Below are positions 1-10,700 of a stretch of DNA of 64,000 nucleotides, piece after piece (positions within the stretch are counted from its first letter, which is position 1; each line of letters begins with the position of its first letter). Under the pieces are notes generated by a model. It saw only the letters and a list, made by a program, of their open reading frames with translations, searched no databases and was not told the origin of the DNA. The stretch is from Heterobilharzia americana (Eukaryota > Platyhelminthes > Trematoda > Strigeidida > Schistosomatidae): positions 50,749,491-50,813,490 of the forward strand of contig OX104130.1 of assembly GCA_944470555.2 (NCBI GenBank), given 5' to 3'. The position numbers and the translations under genes were made by a program.

Positions 1-425
1 CTCGGATTCGGAAGGCCAGTTTGGCGTCTGCCAACTTGTGTCATCTGTGGTGCCAGGGCGATATTTGACTACCTATTAAAGGATGGGTATATTGCACCAG
101 TTTATGAAGTCTCTGACTGTTTGTATGAGTCGTGTGGTGAGATGTAGACTACATGGTTGGGATCTTTGAGACAAAAAGAACCAGTGGTTGGGGATTGTTG
201 GTGACATGGCTGACAATTGGTCACAGTGGCGCAGATGTATTCATTCTTCGACTTCTAAAGCTTGAGTGTTCACACTAACTTTTATCTTCAAACTGCTTAT
301 TCTCTCACACAACTTTACCTTCTTTGGTATCACTTTTTCTGTTCAACGGTTATTTGCATACTACTGTTAAGTGGGGCAACTTGAGCCGATGTACCTGTGT
401 GCGAGGTTCTACGTTGATTTTGCCA
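1..425 (+). mobile_element. Family B non-LTR retrotransposon, 3' end (first of tandem pair)
   Basis: Degenerate C-terminal coding sequence at 120-260 reads QWLGIVGDMADNWSQWRRC followed by IHSS. The same C-terminus recurs in damaged form at 590, 10990 and 43990. A 3' UTR of about 160 bp contains AACTTGAGCC and GCGAGGTTCTACGTTGATTT. The upstream part is cut by the window edge or too diverged to read. 'Family B' is my label for this non-RTE-like element; its clade is not certain. Confidence 0.7.
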
Positions 426-800
426 GCTGTCAGTCAGATTAAGACGTGGAACCAGTCCATGAAATCTATAACTATTGATCTAAGCCACTTGGGGCAGTAT
501 AGACTATCTGGTTGGGGTTCCCGAAATGATAAGGATTAGTGGTTGAGAATTCTTGGTGACATGACTGAAAATCGGTCACAATGGCATAGTTAGGTATGTC
601 CAGTCTTTGAGTATCTTTACTGACCTCCATTTTCAAATTCTCTATCATCCTATACACCTTTGTCTACTTTGATATCAGTCTTTTTCTATCCAGTTTCTCT
701 TTACATACTACTGTGAAGTAGGTCAACTTGAATCGATACGCTTGTGTGAGAGATTCTACGTTGGTTTTGTCTATTCTGTCTTTCATCAACACACATAATC
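426..800 (+). mobile_element. Family B non-LTR retrotransposon, 3' end (second of tandem pair)
   Basis: A second copy of the same 3' end follows directly: KTWNQSMKSITIDLSHLGQY, then GWGSRNDKD and WLRILGDMTENRSQW. The same kind of 3' UTR follows (ACTACTGTGAAGTAGG, GAGATTCTACGTTGGTTTTG). The two copies differ substantially, so the duplication is old or reflects separate insertions. Confidence 0.7.
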
Positions 801-2900
801 AGTAAATCCAACTAGATAATTCACAAAACTGCATATAATTTCTAATATGTAGCAAGTTTTATTACTGTCTTCGGTACTGCAACTTTGGAAATTATCTATA
901 TTTTAAATTTCAAGATCCTGTGGAAACCACATTTCTGGTTTTATTTTAAAGTTTTTTGTTTGATCTTAAAAGTGATATCGTAATATCTCTATTCATCTTG
1001 CGAATCACTATGTGTTTCATTTCTAATCATTTGATGAATGTTAAGAAGTATCTACACAAAACATTCTTCTAGATATCTCTAAGTAGCCGATTATACAGCG
1101 TTTATGTGAATTTTTACTGTAATTTCATCTATGCATTTTGAATTTTAGCATTGAATTACACTAGTTGGTATTGGACACAGAATGAGTAATCCATGTGTTG
1201 TAAATATTTTATTCATATATATTGTGATAGTAATATATTTTATAAGTTAAAATTGTGATATGATACCAAAAATATAACAGAAGTTTGTTTGAAACCTACA
1301 AAAATATTTCAACCTCCTTGTAAACTACATGTTTCTTTCATTATCCTGTTGATGACTTTTTACAAACCTCTTAATGAAGTGGTAATTGATAGCAAACTAT
1401 ATTATGCATTCTTGGTAAACCTTGATATACTGATAGGTTGGAGTCCTAATGAACCTACGTAATATAAAGCAGTGAGATGTTATTATCTGCGAGACAATTG
1501 GTATTGTTTAAAATAAGGCACGTACATATGGATACCTGAATTTCCTCATGAATAATCTTTCAGGTAACCTAAGCAGCACTTCAATTTGATTCAAATTGAA
1601 TCTGAGTAGCTTTGGTATAACTGCATGTCAATTATTTGGACTATCAACAATAAAATTGACATCAATCAACGATGGTTTATGTAGGAGATAAGATTAAATG
1701 GGTATCCTTTGATTAGACATGATCAGATTGGTTATTCTCTTCTTATCGACGAATGTTGATTGCTAATTTTTTTTTATAATGTGTATGTACGATAGTCTCA
1801 GTTTGTTTACTATGCTAGCGAGTAAGATGAATTCATTTTACTGTGGTAGTTGACGCATTGAAAAAAACTGTGAAATATCCATTCTGAAATAGTCATTTAT
1901 TGACTGGCTATATCCGGCATGTTTCCATGTAAGCTTTATGTGTGGCGCGACTGACACTAGTGGTGATTATTTTATTGAAATAAATATAGAAATTATCTCA
2001 ATTAATGAAGAGATTGATTAGAATTACGCTCAAAACTATTTATTCAACAGACTATTTGAACGAAATAATGATTACTAATGTCAGTTACACCGCACTAAAT
2101 TTACATAGCAACATTGCGGATACCGATAGTGTCATTTACCGAACTTTTACCTAATCGGTTTCTTTCATAAGTGTAAATAACATATTGAGATAGGGTTTGT
2201 TTAAAATGCGTGATGTATTAATGCAATTCATCTTAAACATGATACTCACGCATTAAATTGTCAATGTATTAATCATAGTGACAAAAAATGAAGTCAACTT
2301 TAATAACATCTAGTTTAAGTATTATAATATAAAAACTAAGATCAAAATTAAAAACTCATTATTATGTGTAAATATAAATGACAACGATATTCATAATAAA
2401 TTGGTATACATAGTCTCACTTTACTGATGGATAGTATTCCAATCTATTTTTCATGTTCATTTGAACTGTTTTTGTTGTATCTTTTGTGATAAACAAAAAT
2501 TTATCATAGTTATCTAAATTCATTAGATGACAATCGGAAATGAGTTGTTTCTGAAACCAATTTACTGATACACTCAATCAATCCCAACTGTTTAAATGGT
2601 GCAATTCAATTTTTGTTTATTTATTAGGACTGTCTGTCATACAGTGAAACAGTATCATTTACTAGATAACTTTTCGGACATAATTTATTGTGCATATTCA
2701 TATCACATATCATATGTTTAAATGGTACTTTTTATTTGCTTTCGGCATAAAAGTTTTGGCTCATCTATTTCGATCGTTTGCTGAAAATCAGTGCCTTAAG
2801 AATATGCTTTATCGAGAAACTGATATTATCATATGAATGAAGACTCTGTTTAAAGATATGACAAGTTAATAAAGCATTCCATGCTGGTTAATTACAAATT
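801..2900. other. AT-rich non-coding stretch
   Basis: No coding homology, tRNA-like head or clear repeat was recognised. It is AT-rich with scattered short A/T runs, and could be 5' intron or intergenic sequence of the cadherin gene. Confidence 0.5.
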
Positions 2901-3344
2901 TTGTTTTTCACACTTCTAATGGTTACACTGAGACTGAAAAATGAATTACCTAGACTGGCCACTTTGTGTTCTGTTTATCAGTTCGACTGCTCCTGTGGAG
3001 CTAGTTATGTCGACCGCTGCTCTAGGAATTTGATTTTCTGTGCTCACGAACACCTCCCAGCGTGGTTAAGTAGAGGTGTGATAAAGACCATTACCAGCTC
3101 CATATTAGCGCAACTGATTGGAACAAACCATAAAGTGGATTTAAATGAGTCTTTTTCCATTCTGTACAGTATCCTTATCAACTTGCCAAAAGGTACCTGG
3201 TTCAGGATCCTTCAAACTTTAGAAGCGGTAGCAATCAGGATCAAACAACCCCAGTTGCGTGTTCAAAAGAAGCAAGTGATTCCTCTGAAGTTACCGTGGC
3301 TCTATACACGACCCCCAAATTCGATAATATCCTGTCCTAGATAA
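2901..3344 (+). pseudogene. Penelope-like retroelement fragment (GIY-YIG-type endonuclease region)
   Basis: An open frame of about 147 codons with VYQFDCSCGASYVDRCSRNL, CAHEHLPAWLSRG, SSILAQLIGTNHKVDLNESF. From memory, the arrangement C-x-CGA-x-Y-(I/V)-x-R-x-x-R then (E)H-x-PxWL and a later (S)NHxVD resembles the C-terminal GIY-YIG endonuclease region of Penelope-like elements. The TGR of the usual YIGRTxR is replaced (YVDRCSR), suggesting decay. No reverse transcriptase was found upstream. The frame has no good start and ends at TAG near 3342. It could instead be the tail of another retroelement. Confidence 0.5.
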
Positions 3345-3759
3345 CCTAAATCTATACTGTAGATACCCCTTCTTTCTTATAATCTGAAATAATTTTAACA
3401 GATTCTCTTGACTTATTTTGTCATTCCTAGTTTATTTCATCCAACTGTCATAAACACGTTGTTTTATTAAACTATAATCTTATATCACTACGTAAGCCGT
3501 ATAATCATTTAGATAATCATTTATTTTGAATTGAACCCTAGTGATAATTGATTCCATCATAAACGTTCACACACGACTTTCCTGAATTGACTTCCTTAAC
3601 TGTATAGTATTATTAACAAACTGATCTTCAGAAATGGGTTAGAAAGGGTCAGTGAATTTCAGCAACTCAGTTTATCAATAAACTTTAACTCATTCCCGTA
3701 TGCTGACCGAAGCAATTTACTAGCAGATTGGCAAAGACTGATGAAAGGAAATTGGGGTA
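3345..3759. other. AT-rich non-coding stretch
   Basis: No coding or repeat signal was recognised between the Penelope-like fragment and the family B relic. Confidence 0.4.
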
Positions 3760-5450
3760 AAAAATTCAATGGTTAATTAGACCATGGTAGAAAAGGATAG
3801 GTCTGAGATCTACTCTCACGGAAAACGCCTCAGACGATGTGTGGAACACTTTGAAGAACAGTTCAATTGACCTCAAGCCGGTCTTTTATTACCCGCTCTT
3901 CAATAGGATGTTGAATGGAACTGCAGGATAGGCCTTTCAACTCTTGCAAAGGTTGAGAAGGCTGTAAGTAATCTGTAATGAGGAAGGGAAGCGGTGCCAG
4001 TTATACCAGGACCAGAGTTATTTAAAGACAGTCGTCCAAGAATTTTGACTAGATTACTCGTAGCTTCTGTTAACGTATGAGAATCAGAAATGCTCTTGTC
4101 TATCTGATGTCAATCACTGTTTGTCCCAATCTTCAAGCAAGGAGAATAATCCTACTATGGATATGGCGTCTTATATTTCTAGTTCTAGATGAAGCTTGAG
4201 AATAAATGGTCTGAGAAAATTAGATAGGTTTCAAACTTGGTTGTCGGAGTATCGACCAGATCTTCACCCTCCGTAAGTTTCTGGAACATAGGCAGAATTA
4301 CCAAGGCCCGACACTAGCTGCACTTCTTGGTCCGAAGCCGCCATTCGACTCCATCTTTCTAGGGGTCTTATGACAGTGTCTCTTATTAAAAGGTATGGCA
4401 GGTGAGTACCTCAATCTGTTTCTAGTTGTGTACCATAAAACCCCGTAGGGTTGTTAGAGTCTATGATGAGTTGTCAGGTGAGTTGTGTATATCGATTATT
4501 TTCCGTCACTCTCTCCATTCCCATTGAATTATTTCATAGAGGTCTTCCTCCCGTCGTGTGACTTCACATGGATTGATCTTATCACAGCAGATTCCTTGGT
4601 AAATCTAGAGTACACAGGTGATAGTCCTGTTAGGTGAGGACGCTGGCAAGATACAGAGTCTTCTGGACACATCGAGTGACAATTTGAGAATGTTTGGGAT
4701 GTTTTCTCCACAGAAATGCAAATTGTTGCTCCAAGACTAGTTTACAACGGTACCCCGGCTAACAATAGAGAGTGAAGCGGTTGGGTGCGGTGACCACTTC
4801 ATTTGCATGGAAAGTTGGTTCAACTGTTGTTGGTCAGTCACCGTGAAATATTGACATAGATAACAATGGGTTTGATTGACGTTTTCCAAACTTTCCCATT
4901 AATGAAATGGGTATGATATCCGATCTCATATTTAGGGTCCGGTGTAATGCATCCAAGTTCACTTCGTTCTACTTTACGCCTGTGAAACATGACCAGCAAA
5001 GATGGAGAACATCTGAAGACTTCAGACGTTTGATTACAGTCACCTTCATAAAATCGACGGTGTTGTGAACCAGCACCCCAGTAATGGAAACGAAAAGTGT
5101 AGAGTTTAAGGCAGAAGAAAAAAATTCAGTTGACTTAGTTGTGAAGCTTTAACGACTGAGGTGACTGAGAAATGTGTTGCGTACGGTTAGTCTATCGGCC
5201 ACCGTATTAACCAATATTAGCTGAAGTAGGTTTAATGTGGGTGAGAGTGAGGGGTGACCAGATTGAAGGATGGCATTAATCTATGGAATCTGACTACTGA
5301 TGTGAGCCATGCGGTTTTTGACTGCTTGCTATTTTATTTCTGTTTGTTTCGATTTGGTGTTTTTCGTTGGTGTTGTGGTGTGAAATGTGGTCACTCAGCA
5401 ATACCAGGTCCCAGGTTGCTAGGTGATTTTTTTCTATTGTGCTCTCGACC
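3760..5450 (+). mobile_element. Family B non-LTR retrotransposon relic, heavily decayed
   Basis: Across three frames one can read fragments of a reverse transcriptase: RRCVEHFEEQFN, then LSTLAKVEKAVSNL (3840-3980); FDSIFLGVL and LLLKGMAGEYLNLF (4340-4420); FPFNYFIEVFLPSCDFTWID (4515-4575); and EEKNSVDLVVKL (5110-5150). The order matches a non-LTR polymerase: thumb-proximal PxxxEVxxAIxxL, FDSVxR, LFNFxID, then the C-terminal GKSVDEVVxL region. Stops and indels are too many for expression. The 3' part (from about 4990) matches the split relic at 17.6-20.6 kb. Confidence 0.6.
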
Positions 5451-5840
5451 CCTAATCGTGTCAAAGCCATACAGCCTTTTAAGTATCTGCTTCTCTTGGT
5501 GCACGCCTAGTGATATGACTTCAGCAACAATTTTTTCACTTTTTCAACCAGCTGTTCCTTTTATTTTGATGTTTCTTTTTTCTGTCAATAGCTGACACTA
5601 AAATTTAAAAGATGTAGCAGTTCACTACCTTAAATTGATCGGTCCTTGGTTTTCTGTGCAAACTGGATTTATTTTGAATGAATTGTTTTCATTCCAGGTC
5701 CTATTTACGCATACGCTGTAGAAATGTTTTTGGTACACTTGCTTTTTGCATTAAGCATTGAGTTGTGCTATCTTGGGTTACGTGCGTAAACTTGACCAGA
5801 ATATTTGAACATGCAAATGAAAGAAATGATGCGCATTCAG

Positions 5841-6003
5841 CAACCTTGTGCACATTTGTGCAGTAGGCAACGAGCCATATATATTGTGTGAGGGCTAGTG
5901 ATACTACTTGGCCGCCGAAATCTCAGTAGGTGGAACAGTGTTTGAACCCTTGAACCACTGGTTGATAGTTATCTCCCCAACCCACTGAGCCACAACCCCA
6001 CAT
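5841..6003 (-). repeat. tRNA-headed SINE (second SINE family), minus strand
   Basis: On the minus strand: an A-box-like TGTGGCTCAGTGGG near 6000-5985, a B-box-like GGTTCAAACAC near 5950, then a body with CACCTACTGAGATTT, TCACACAATA and TTGCCTACTGCAC. The same blocks recur at 11.8, 23.6, 25.0, 28.6 and 61.5 kb. The box A/box B spacing suggests an RNA polymerase III promoter derived from a tRNA. Confidence 0.7.
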
Positions 6004-7183
6004 GTGTTTCGTCGAGATCTGTTTGTCATAGTTCTCACTTAGAATGAATATTGTTTGTCAATGCGTTTAAGGCTACCTGTTTCTTGTGTAGAGTGTGGGC
6101 TTCATTTCGATCCATTTGACCAACTGGCTGACTAAATATGCGTGTATTTGCATGTGTGTATGGGAGTTTTTTTCTCGCCATGAATGTTACTAGTGTATAT
6201 GTAAATACTTTTGTCGATCCTCTTTGTCTCCAAAATCTATATACACTTATATCGTGGTTAAACAGTCTATAGTCTCAAACAATTAGGTTATTTGACTACC
6301 TGAAATATGCATGGTCTCGAAATTCCAGCGCAACTCTTATGTCTACCTCTTCCTTCTCCGTTTTGTCTTTTATAGTGTCTTTCTTCATGGAAACATACAT
6401 TTCTTCTCATTCTTTCTGTAAAAGTAAGGATGTATACTAAAGTTTAAATTTTTTCCTACCTTCTTATACTTCCATCTATTTCTCTCTCATGAAAATGCAT
6501 AATTATGTGTAGGAGGGAGCATTCTTTATCACTGACCATTGATTTTTCACAACTAAGCTTCTTTGCTTTCTTCCTTTTTTCTATCTTCGAAGAAGAATAG
6601 ATTTTTCAATTTTCTTTCTTGTCCTATATTTTACTAATTATTATGTTTCGATGACTAAGCAGTTAGATGGAGAGAGAAGAGTTTACGGAAGCGTTAAGGA
6701 AAAAGACGAAAAACATCTGATTCTCGTAGTATCCATTTGAACTGCTTGCATGTATATGTATATATCATTTATTTCAACAACTGTTCCCCAAAGTAACATC
6801 AGTGAAGTTCGATCTGTCGCGAATGCAGCTACAAAAAACATTCCTCAGTATTACCATCATAGGTTCATAAGTAATTATAGGTGTACTTGAATGTGGTGTT
6901 AGTGTATTGCTATTGCCTTTGTTTATATTGTTATTAGTTTTTGTTCTTGTTGTAATTCATCACAATGTTGTCAGTTGTCAGTTTCACTTATAGGTAATTT
7001 TAGATGCTTTCATATATTAGTTTTTGGCTACACTATCTGTTATATTGATTTAAAGATTATGGGACTATAGGTTTTGTTATTGCTTGTATGACAAATCTAG
7101 TATTTTAATAGATTAGAGTCCCTTGATTCTTGTGGTTTAATCTTGTGCTTACTTCATTCCATGTATCTTTATTGATCTCACAG
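6004..7183. other. Pyrimidine-rich non-coding stretch before exon 1
   Basis: T-rich sequence with no protein homology, ending in the acceptor of exon 1. No upstream cadherin exon was recognised, so the preceding exon probably lies before the window or is short and diverged. Confidence 0.5.
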
Positions 7184-7717
7184 GTACGAATTCTTGATGT
7201 GAACGATAATCCACCGAAAATCATTGGTCCTAGTCGTATGACAGGTGTGATTTCTGAGGATTCATCGCCAGGTACTATGATCGTTGGTCATTGTTTAGAA
7301 GATTATTCGATCAGTTGTGATACAAGCTATATTGGAGCATTAATTTTGAAGGTGACTGACTTTGACTTGGGTATAAATGCAAAACTTGTCTATACGTTCG
7401 TTGGACCACAAGCGGAAGAAAATGATCAGTTGTTTGTGATTGATAATTCAACTGGAGTGTTACGTCTTTCCGATAATGCATTGTTAGATCGTGAAACTAA
7501 AGGACATTATATTCTAATGATTGAAGTTTCTGATTCTGGTAAACCTTCTCTTACTGCTGATCGGTTAATAAGAATTAGTGTTGAGGTTACAGATGTAAAT
7601 GATAGCCCACCAATATTTACAGATCCATACCATCTACAATCTACATTATTTTTGCCAACTTATCCAAATGAACTAATTTTACAGCTTAAAGCCGATGACC
7701 CAGATTTGAATGATAGT
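7184..7717 (+). CDS. Cadherin gene exon 1 of window (EC linker, one complete EC, start of next)
   Basis: 534 bp, phase 0 at both ends, 178 residues. The acceptor is ctcacag at 7177-7183 and the donor gtaagt at 7718. It opens with VRILDVNDNPP, the end of a preceding EC domain whose exon was not found upstream. A whole EC follows: VTDFDLG calcium motif, YTF strand, FVIDNSTGVLRL, LLDRETKGHY, SVEVTDVNDSPP. The exon then starts the next EC and ends in ADDPDLNDS, which continues in frame into the exon at 9542. The open frame reads about 170 bp past the donor, but that part has no cadherin features and is intron. Confidence 0.93.
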
Positions 7718-10700
7718 GTAAGTTTTTTTGCCACTGTATTATTCATTGCAATGATAAACGAGTATATAATTCATGTACGTGTTTTATGGTCTGTCATTTT
7801 GTATCAGCTGCTGATTGTCATAATCGACTTCCTTCATTGCGCAACTCTACTTCAGGGTTACAATAATTTAACTGTCAAATATGGGATCTAATTCGGCCTG
7901 ATCCAATGTTGTTACCTAGTCGCGTAACATTGTTAACCATTATATGATACGTTAAAATATATTGTCTAGAGCATGAATTTACGCTTGGTAATTGAATTGT
8001 GATTATTTGTTTGTATTCATATGCTTTAATTTCAACCTCGATTTAGCTTCGGTAGTTGTAAATAATTCGTTTTTAATTGTAGCCGGATTTAGACGACCTT
8101 ACGTTAATTAGTTGACTTGGTAGATAAGAGGTAAGAACAATTTCATTGTTATGGAGCCTTATCACCTTCATTCTAGGCTGTTTTAGTTGTAATGCAATTG
8201 ATTATTAGTGGTGCTCTTATAATTCAAAACCTCTTTTTTTCAAGGCATCTTTTTAATCTCATACCATAAACTGTGTCACGTAGTCTAGATTACAAATTAT
8301 GATTGGTCAGCATCCTCACAGTTTCTTTGTCCTGTTATCCTGTATAACTTGGCACTGCTAAATAACGGAAACTTGTCCTGATAGTAGGACGTATCGATGA
8401 GTAATTTGTTTACTGCTTTTTAGTTTAACCTTGGCAACTTTTATGTTGATTGTTTCAACGTACTATCTGAACCACATTGAATATAACCATACTTGCTTGT
8501 ATTATTATTTACCGACAGTATAAATGTTAATGGATGCACGTACAGGTGCATATTGTGAATTCATTTGCTAAGTCACATAGACTGGTCACTGGAGAGTAGC
8601 CAGCCTCATGTTGTCTGGTCTTAAGTGCTGGATGAAGTCTATCAATCATTTCGCCATGTGACCACCAGGCTAGTTGACTCAATATCGCGATGCACTTTGA
8701 TAGGTGTTAATTGAATGGACGCAGTTCGGCAGGAAACTCTGGACCCTTATTGGTGGTAACGTCTCTGACTGTAGCACTGGATGACGTGGGTTCGAATCTC
8801 AGACGGGAAATCAGTTCTATAGAGGTTGCAGGTACGCCTTGCTGACGAGTGCCAAAAAGCTCGAAACCTAGATCTAGGGCTTCCTGCCGAATCGCCTCCA
8901 TCCAATTAACATCATTTACAAAGTGTCACACGTTCCCTGCCTAAATCCAAACTACTAGCACCAAACTTCGACTTTACTCCTCACATTAACCCTATGATCG
9001 TTAATCCTCATTTCTATGCTCTGACACTATATTGGTTTTTTTTCAATGAAATTTCTTCTCATTTTACTCAAATATATAACCTTTTTTCTAGATACTATAA
9101 CTCTCGAAGCTTATATCAGTAGCATCTACTCCTAACAGACATTTTTAGCTCATAAATATCACGGGTAACTTTGGTGGAGTGACTTCAAAGGCTACACTGT
9201 TAAAATAAACGGTTAAGTTTCCATCTTTCAACTGAAAAGTTAATTGTTTCGTTAAATGAAGAAACCGAGTTGATTATTTTAGTAGTTGTTAGAGTGATCT
9301 TATGAAATCAATCATTTTATTCTAAACATTCGTTATGTCGCTTTATAAGGTGTCGAATAGATGGTTCATACGTCTATTTACTATGATAAAGTCTATGACA
9401 TTAAACTATAAAATCATCACATGGTGTTCATGACGGTGACTTTTTGAATGTAATCTTTTTCAATCGATTTTCTACTTTCATCATAGTGAATTCTATCCTT
9501 TGCTTATTTTCATATATCTGCTTTTTGAAATAAAATATAAGGTTCACTATTATCTTGTTGGCGGTGATGGTGCTGAACACTTTACTATTGATGAAAATGA
9601 TGGTCTGTTACGTGTGGCACCGAATTCTAGTCTTTCGAAGATAAACATACCTCATTCTTTCTCATCAAGTGACCAAGCCTTTTTCCTACACGTTGAAGCC
9701 ATTGATAATCATAAACCAATTCCTCATATTAGTCGTTCAAATATCACTATATTTGTGCGTAGTGTACATACTGTTCGGGAACCGAAAACTCTCATTATTG
9801 ATCCTGTGGATGGCTTAAATGTTGAGGTTGAAGAACATTATGCCGGTTCAGAATTGCTAAAACTAGGTCAACTGTCTGTTCGTAATTCTCCTGTTGGTAC
9901 AATTTATAGGTAAGTTTTTCAAATAAATTTCTAATTAAAATGTCCACTAACTTTTTATTGGTCTATCTTTGTCCTTTAAAAAGTAGTTGACTTCCTGTTA
10001 ATTCTTTTGCTATTGAGGTGAAAAAAATATGTTACTAAGGTACCATAGTACGTGTTTTCAATATTGATACTTTAAGATTTAACGATGTCCAACTAGGTTA
10101 GTTGCAAATATTAACTTCAGCTACATTCAGTAAACAGAAGTTCTCAAATTATTGTATTACAATGCAGTAGCGATGCTGAAGTTCCCCGAAAATTACTGTA
10201 TAGCATATTTATTGAGCTGCAGCTCATCGATGTAGATATTCGAATTCCAGCCGGTGAGTTACATGTTCTGATCCTGTTCTGTCTACACAAATATTTTTGT
10301 AAGTAAGTAGTAATCACTCAGTAGATATGCTTTAACTCTTAACACGTGAACTTGATTGGTGATATGCACTCGTTACATTGCTTCACAGGCAAATACTACT
10401 GTTAGATATGAGTAGTTAAAGACTGTTGCTAGTTATTTCAAACTGGGAACAGCTGCACATAATTGTTCTGGTTCTGCTTGTCCTCTAGTCTCTGGGATCG
10501 GATATTTTGAATATTCTTTTTTTTCGCGCTAAGTCAGTGTGAAAGTGAAGTGATTACAGTATTTGATAGTTGGATGTATGGCCTAATTCAGTTTAATTGT
10601 TTATCAGAGCCGGTTCATGGAGGTTGTCTTGCATGAATTACGTCAGTCGGTAGCGATTACAGGGTTTTGATCACAGATGCCTGTGTAGCATGCTAACGTT

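Noticed and set aside
5254..5595. Open frame of 113 codons
   Set aside because: It lies largely in the 3' part of a family B relic that recurs at 20.27-20.65 kb, and has a low-complexity Phe/Leu-rich composition without motifs.
10168..10253. Possible extra cadherin exon (reads SDAEVPRKLLYSIF between an AG and a gtgagt donor)
   Set aside because: Its exit phase does not fit exon 3, its acceptor lacks a pyrimidine tract, and joining exon 2 directly to exon 3 already gives a normal EC sequence.
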